Shown here in pieces: positions 62,075-64,000 of a stretch of DNA of 64,000 nt. Within the stretch, counting starts at the first letter, position 1. The number at the start of each line of letters is the position of its first letter. The notes under the pieces are model-generated. The model searched no databases and was not told the DNA's origin. It saw only the letters and a list, made by a program, of their open reading frames with translations. The DNA comes from Pseudozobellia sp. WGM2. GTDB taxonomy: Bacteria; Bacteroidota; Bacteroidia; Flavobacteriales; Flavobacteriaceae. The position numbers and the translations under genes are program-made. The stretch spans positions 62,001 to 126,000 of the forward strand of contig NZ_JADNYK010000007.1 in assembly GCF_017810075.1 (NCBI RefSeq), read 5' to 3'.

Positions 62075-62275
62075 ATGGCAGTTTTAAAAGTAATAGAGAT
62101 ATTGGCGAATTCTGATAAAAGTTGGGAAGATGCCGCAAATAATGCAGTAGCTGAAGCTTCAAAATCGGTTAAGAATATTAAGTCGGTTTATGTTAATGAA
62201 CAGAGTGCTACCGTCAAAGATGGAAAAATGGACAACTTTCGAGTCAATGTAAAAATCACATTTGAAGTTAGATAA
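62075..62275 (+). CDS. Dodecin flavin-binding protein
   Basis: A 66-residue protein matching dodecins throughout: MAVLKVIEILANSDKSWEDA, then AVAEASKSVKNIKS, then FRVNVKITFEV. Dodecins assemble as dodecamers that store or buffer FAD/FMN or riboflavin. It follows the Nfu gene by 79 bases and has a partial -7 box (TATCTTG) about 30 bases upstream, so it probably has its own promoter. A terminator follows. Confidence 0.95.
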   Translation: MAVLKVIEILANSDKSWEDAANNAVAEASKSVKNIKSVYVNEQSATVKDGKMDNFRVNVKITFEVR

Positions 62276-62299
62276 TCTCATTTCTTCAACAACTTTACA

Positions 62300-62338
62300 A
62301 ATGGCGTCCTTTTTTGAAAAAGAGGACGCCATTTTATT
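62300..62338 (+). terminator. Rho-independent terminator after dodecin
   Basis: AATGGCGTCCT (62300-62310) pairs with AGGACGCCATT (62323-62333), with a T/A-rich inner stem, followed by TTATTT. It begins 25 bases after the stop codon. Confidence 0.85.
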
Positions 62339-62371
62339 TCAATCCTTTTTTCTTCTCAAAGTATAATTCAA

Positions 62372-64000
62372 ATGAAGAACGATTTCACCAACGACTTGAT
62401 ACACGAAACAAGCCCTTATCTCTTACAACATGCCCACAATCCCGTAAAATGGCAAGCATGGAGCGATAAAGCGTTACAAAAAGCTCAAGACGAAAACAAA
62501 CTGCTTTTAATAAGCATTGGTTATGCTGCATGCCACTGGTGCCATGTGATGGAGCATGAATGCTTCGAAGATATTGAGGTGGCAAAGGTCATGAACAATA
62601 ACTTTGTAAACATCAAAGTTGACCGAGAAGAACGCCCAGATATAGACCACATTTATATGGATGCCCTGCAAATGATGACCGGTAGCGGAGGTTGGCCCTT
62701 AAATATTGTTGCATTGCCCGACGGGCGGCCTTTCTGGGGCGCCACCTATGTACAAAAAGAAAACTGGAAAAAGGTTTTGTTACAACTGTCAACCTTACAT
62801 CAAGAAGAACCTGAAAAAATTCTGGAATACGCTCAAAAAATGGAGGAGGGCATTAAGGCTATCAATCTCGTTGAAAACAATGATACCGACACTGTTTTAG
62901 ATCTTACTGACATCGGCAATATTGTTCAAACGCTATCGCAATATTTCGATACCGATATGGGAGGCTATAATCGTGCTCCAAAATTCATGATGCCGGTAAA
63001 CCTCAACTTTTTACTGCACTACGGTACCGCAAATGACAAGCTCTCGATTCTTGAATATGTCAACACCACACTGACCAAAATGGCCTGGGGAGGTATATTC
63101 GACCATGTAGGTGGCGGCTTTTCAAGATACTCGGTTGACAGCAAATGGCACGTACCTCATTTTGAAAAAATGCTTTACGATAATGGGCAATTAATGAGTC
63201 TCTATGCGAATGCCTATGCCGTGACCAAAAACCCACTATATAGAAGAGTGATAGAGCGAACGGCCGATTTTATTGAGAAGGAATTAATGAACGATAAATT
63301 CGGATTTTATTCTTCCCTCGATGCCGATAGCCTCAACACAGACGGAAAATTAGAAGAAGGTGCTTTTTATGTTTGGAAAGAAAATGAATTAAAAAGTCTT
63401 TTAGGAGAAAATTACGATATCTTCAAAGACTATTTTAACATAAATGAATATGGTTATTGGGAATATGAGAACTATGTATTGATCAGAAAAGCATCCGAAG
63501 AACAAATTGCGGCAATGCATTCCATCAGCATCGAAGATTTGAATGCAACAATTAAAGATTCTTTAGAAAAATTAAAAAACAACCGAGAGTCACGAAACAA
63601 ACCGCGTTTAGACGATAAAATTCTCACCTCTTGGAACGGGCTGATGTTGAAAGGTTTTGCAGATGCATATCGTTATCTCAAAGAAAAGCGCTATTTAAAC
63701 CTTGCCCTTAAAAATGCGGACTTTATAACCAATAATTTAATGCAAGATGATGGCGGACTCTTTCACAACCATAAAAATGGAAAGAGTAACCTGAACGGCT
63801 ATTTAGAAGATTACGCATCGGTCATTGAGGCATTTATAGCACTTTATGAAGTAACCTTCGACGAGAAGTGGTTATTGTATTCGAAAGCCCTTTCAGAATA
63901 CTGTCTGGCTAATTTTTACGATAAAAAAAGCGGCATGTTCTTTTTCACATCGACCAAAGACAGTTTTGTGATTCGAAGAACGGTTGAAACGGCCGATAAT
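62372..64000 (+). CDS. DUF255/YyaL-like thioredoxin-domain protein (3' end outside window)
   Basis: The first 543 codons are visible from ATG 62372, and the frame is open at the window end. The N-terminal thioredoxin-like domain (about 5-165) has the DUF255 signature: [30 protein letters not shown] (CxxC at 54-57), [11 protein letters not shown] and [11 protein letters not shown] glycosidase-like (alpha/alpha)6 domain follows ([59 protein letters not shown]). Spermatogenesis-associated protein 20/YyaL homologs share this layout; their reaction is not established. It should be a cytoplasmic protein of about 680 residues, as no signal peptide is seen. Confidence 0.95.
   Translation, partial: MKNDFTNDLIHETSPYLLQHAHNPVKWQAWSDKALQKAQDENKLLLISIGYAACHWCHVMEHECFEDIEVAKVMNNNFVNIKVDREERPDIDHIYMDALQMMTGSGGWPLNIVALPDGRPFWGATYVQKENWKKVLLQLSTLHQEEPEKILEYAQKMEEGIKAINLVENNDTDTVLDLTDIGNIVQTLSQYFDTDMGGYNRAPKFMMPVNLNFLLHYGTANDKLSILEYVNTTLTKMAWGGIFDHVGGGFSRYSVDSKWHVPHFEKMLYDNGQLMSLYANAYAVTKNPLYRRVIERTADFIEKELMNDKFGFYSSLDADSLNTDGKLEEGAFYVWKENELKSLLGENYDIFKDYFNINEYGYWEYENYVLIRKASEEQIAAMHSISIEDLNATIKDSLEKLKNNRESRNKPRLDDKILTSWNGLMLKGFADAYRYLKEKRYLNLALKNADFITNNLMQDDGGLFHNHKNGKSNLNGYLEDYASVIEAFIALYEVTFDEKWLLYSKALSEYCLANFYDKKSGMFFFTSTKDSFVIRRTVETADN

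Noticed and set aside
1-64000. CRISPR arrays, tRNA or rRNA genes, transposases and phage genes
   Set aside because: No regularly spaced repeats, no recognisable RNA gene and no mobile-element protein was seen on either strand.

Overview
The window comes from a Bacteroidota chromosome, almost certainly a marine-type member of the Flavobacteriaceae. The evidence is three SusC/SusD pairs, SusE/F-type lipoproteins, type IX secretion proteins (PorP/SprF, a CHU_C-type C-terminal domain), a NUDIX-type AraR, and promoters of the Bacteroidota form (TTTG, about 20 bp, then TAnnTTTG). The DNA is AT-rich. No rRNA, tRNA, CRISPR array, insertion sequence or phage gene was seen. The species cannot be named from the sequence alone.

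About two thirds of the window is glycan-utilisation machinery in three blocks. (1) Positions 1-10201, minus strand, form a starch/alpha-glucan locus: SusC, SusD, a SusE/F-like triple starch-binding lipoprotein, a GH13 amylase lipoprotein carrying the same binding repeats, and a regulator cut by the window edge. The regulator joins two periplasmic starch-binding-like domains, seven membrane helices and a cytoplasmic AraC-type HTH. (2) Positions 10635-25384 form an N-acetylglucosamine-glycan locus. It is one long minus-strand operon: SusC, SusD, a FAS1/DNRLRE lipoprotein, a GH16-like lipoprotein, NagB, a GH20-like enzyme, an SSS symporter, NagA and a second GH20. A LacI-family regulator diverges from it, and two near-identical palindromic operators lie between them. 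(3) Positions 25418-44358 form an L-arabinose/arabinan region: a double-GH43 lipoprotein, an ECF sigma/FecR/STN-SusC/SusD transport system, and the araR-araB-araD-symporter-araA operon. A Gfo/Idh/MocA oxidoreductase, a Thr/Ser dehydratase-like enzyme and a secreted Kre9/KNH-like protein lie between them.

The remainder (44700-64000) is more housekeeping in character: a SanA/YdcF-like protein, a divergent NRAMP-like transporter lacking the usual metal-binding motifs, a type IX secretion/adhesion operon (a roughly 1226-residue Calx-beta/DUF11/CHU_C protein, PorP/SprF, OmpA-PD40), FabD, a gamma-carbonic-anhydrase-like protein, a TPR histidine kinase with a LytTR response regulator, a vWA lipoprotein, a second PorP/SprF protein, an Nfu-type Fe-S scaffold, dodecin, and a truncated DUF255/YyaL-like thioredoxin-domain protein.

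The strongest leads are the seven-helix starch-binding AraC regulator, the GlcNAc-glycan operon with its unusual FAS1-DNRLRE-CSPG-like surface protein, the operator overlapping the -33 box of that operon, and sites resembling one another upstream of araR, araB and the GH43 gene that suggest one AraR regulon.
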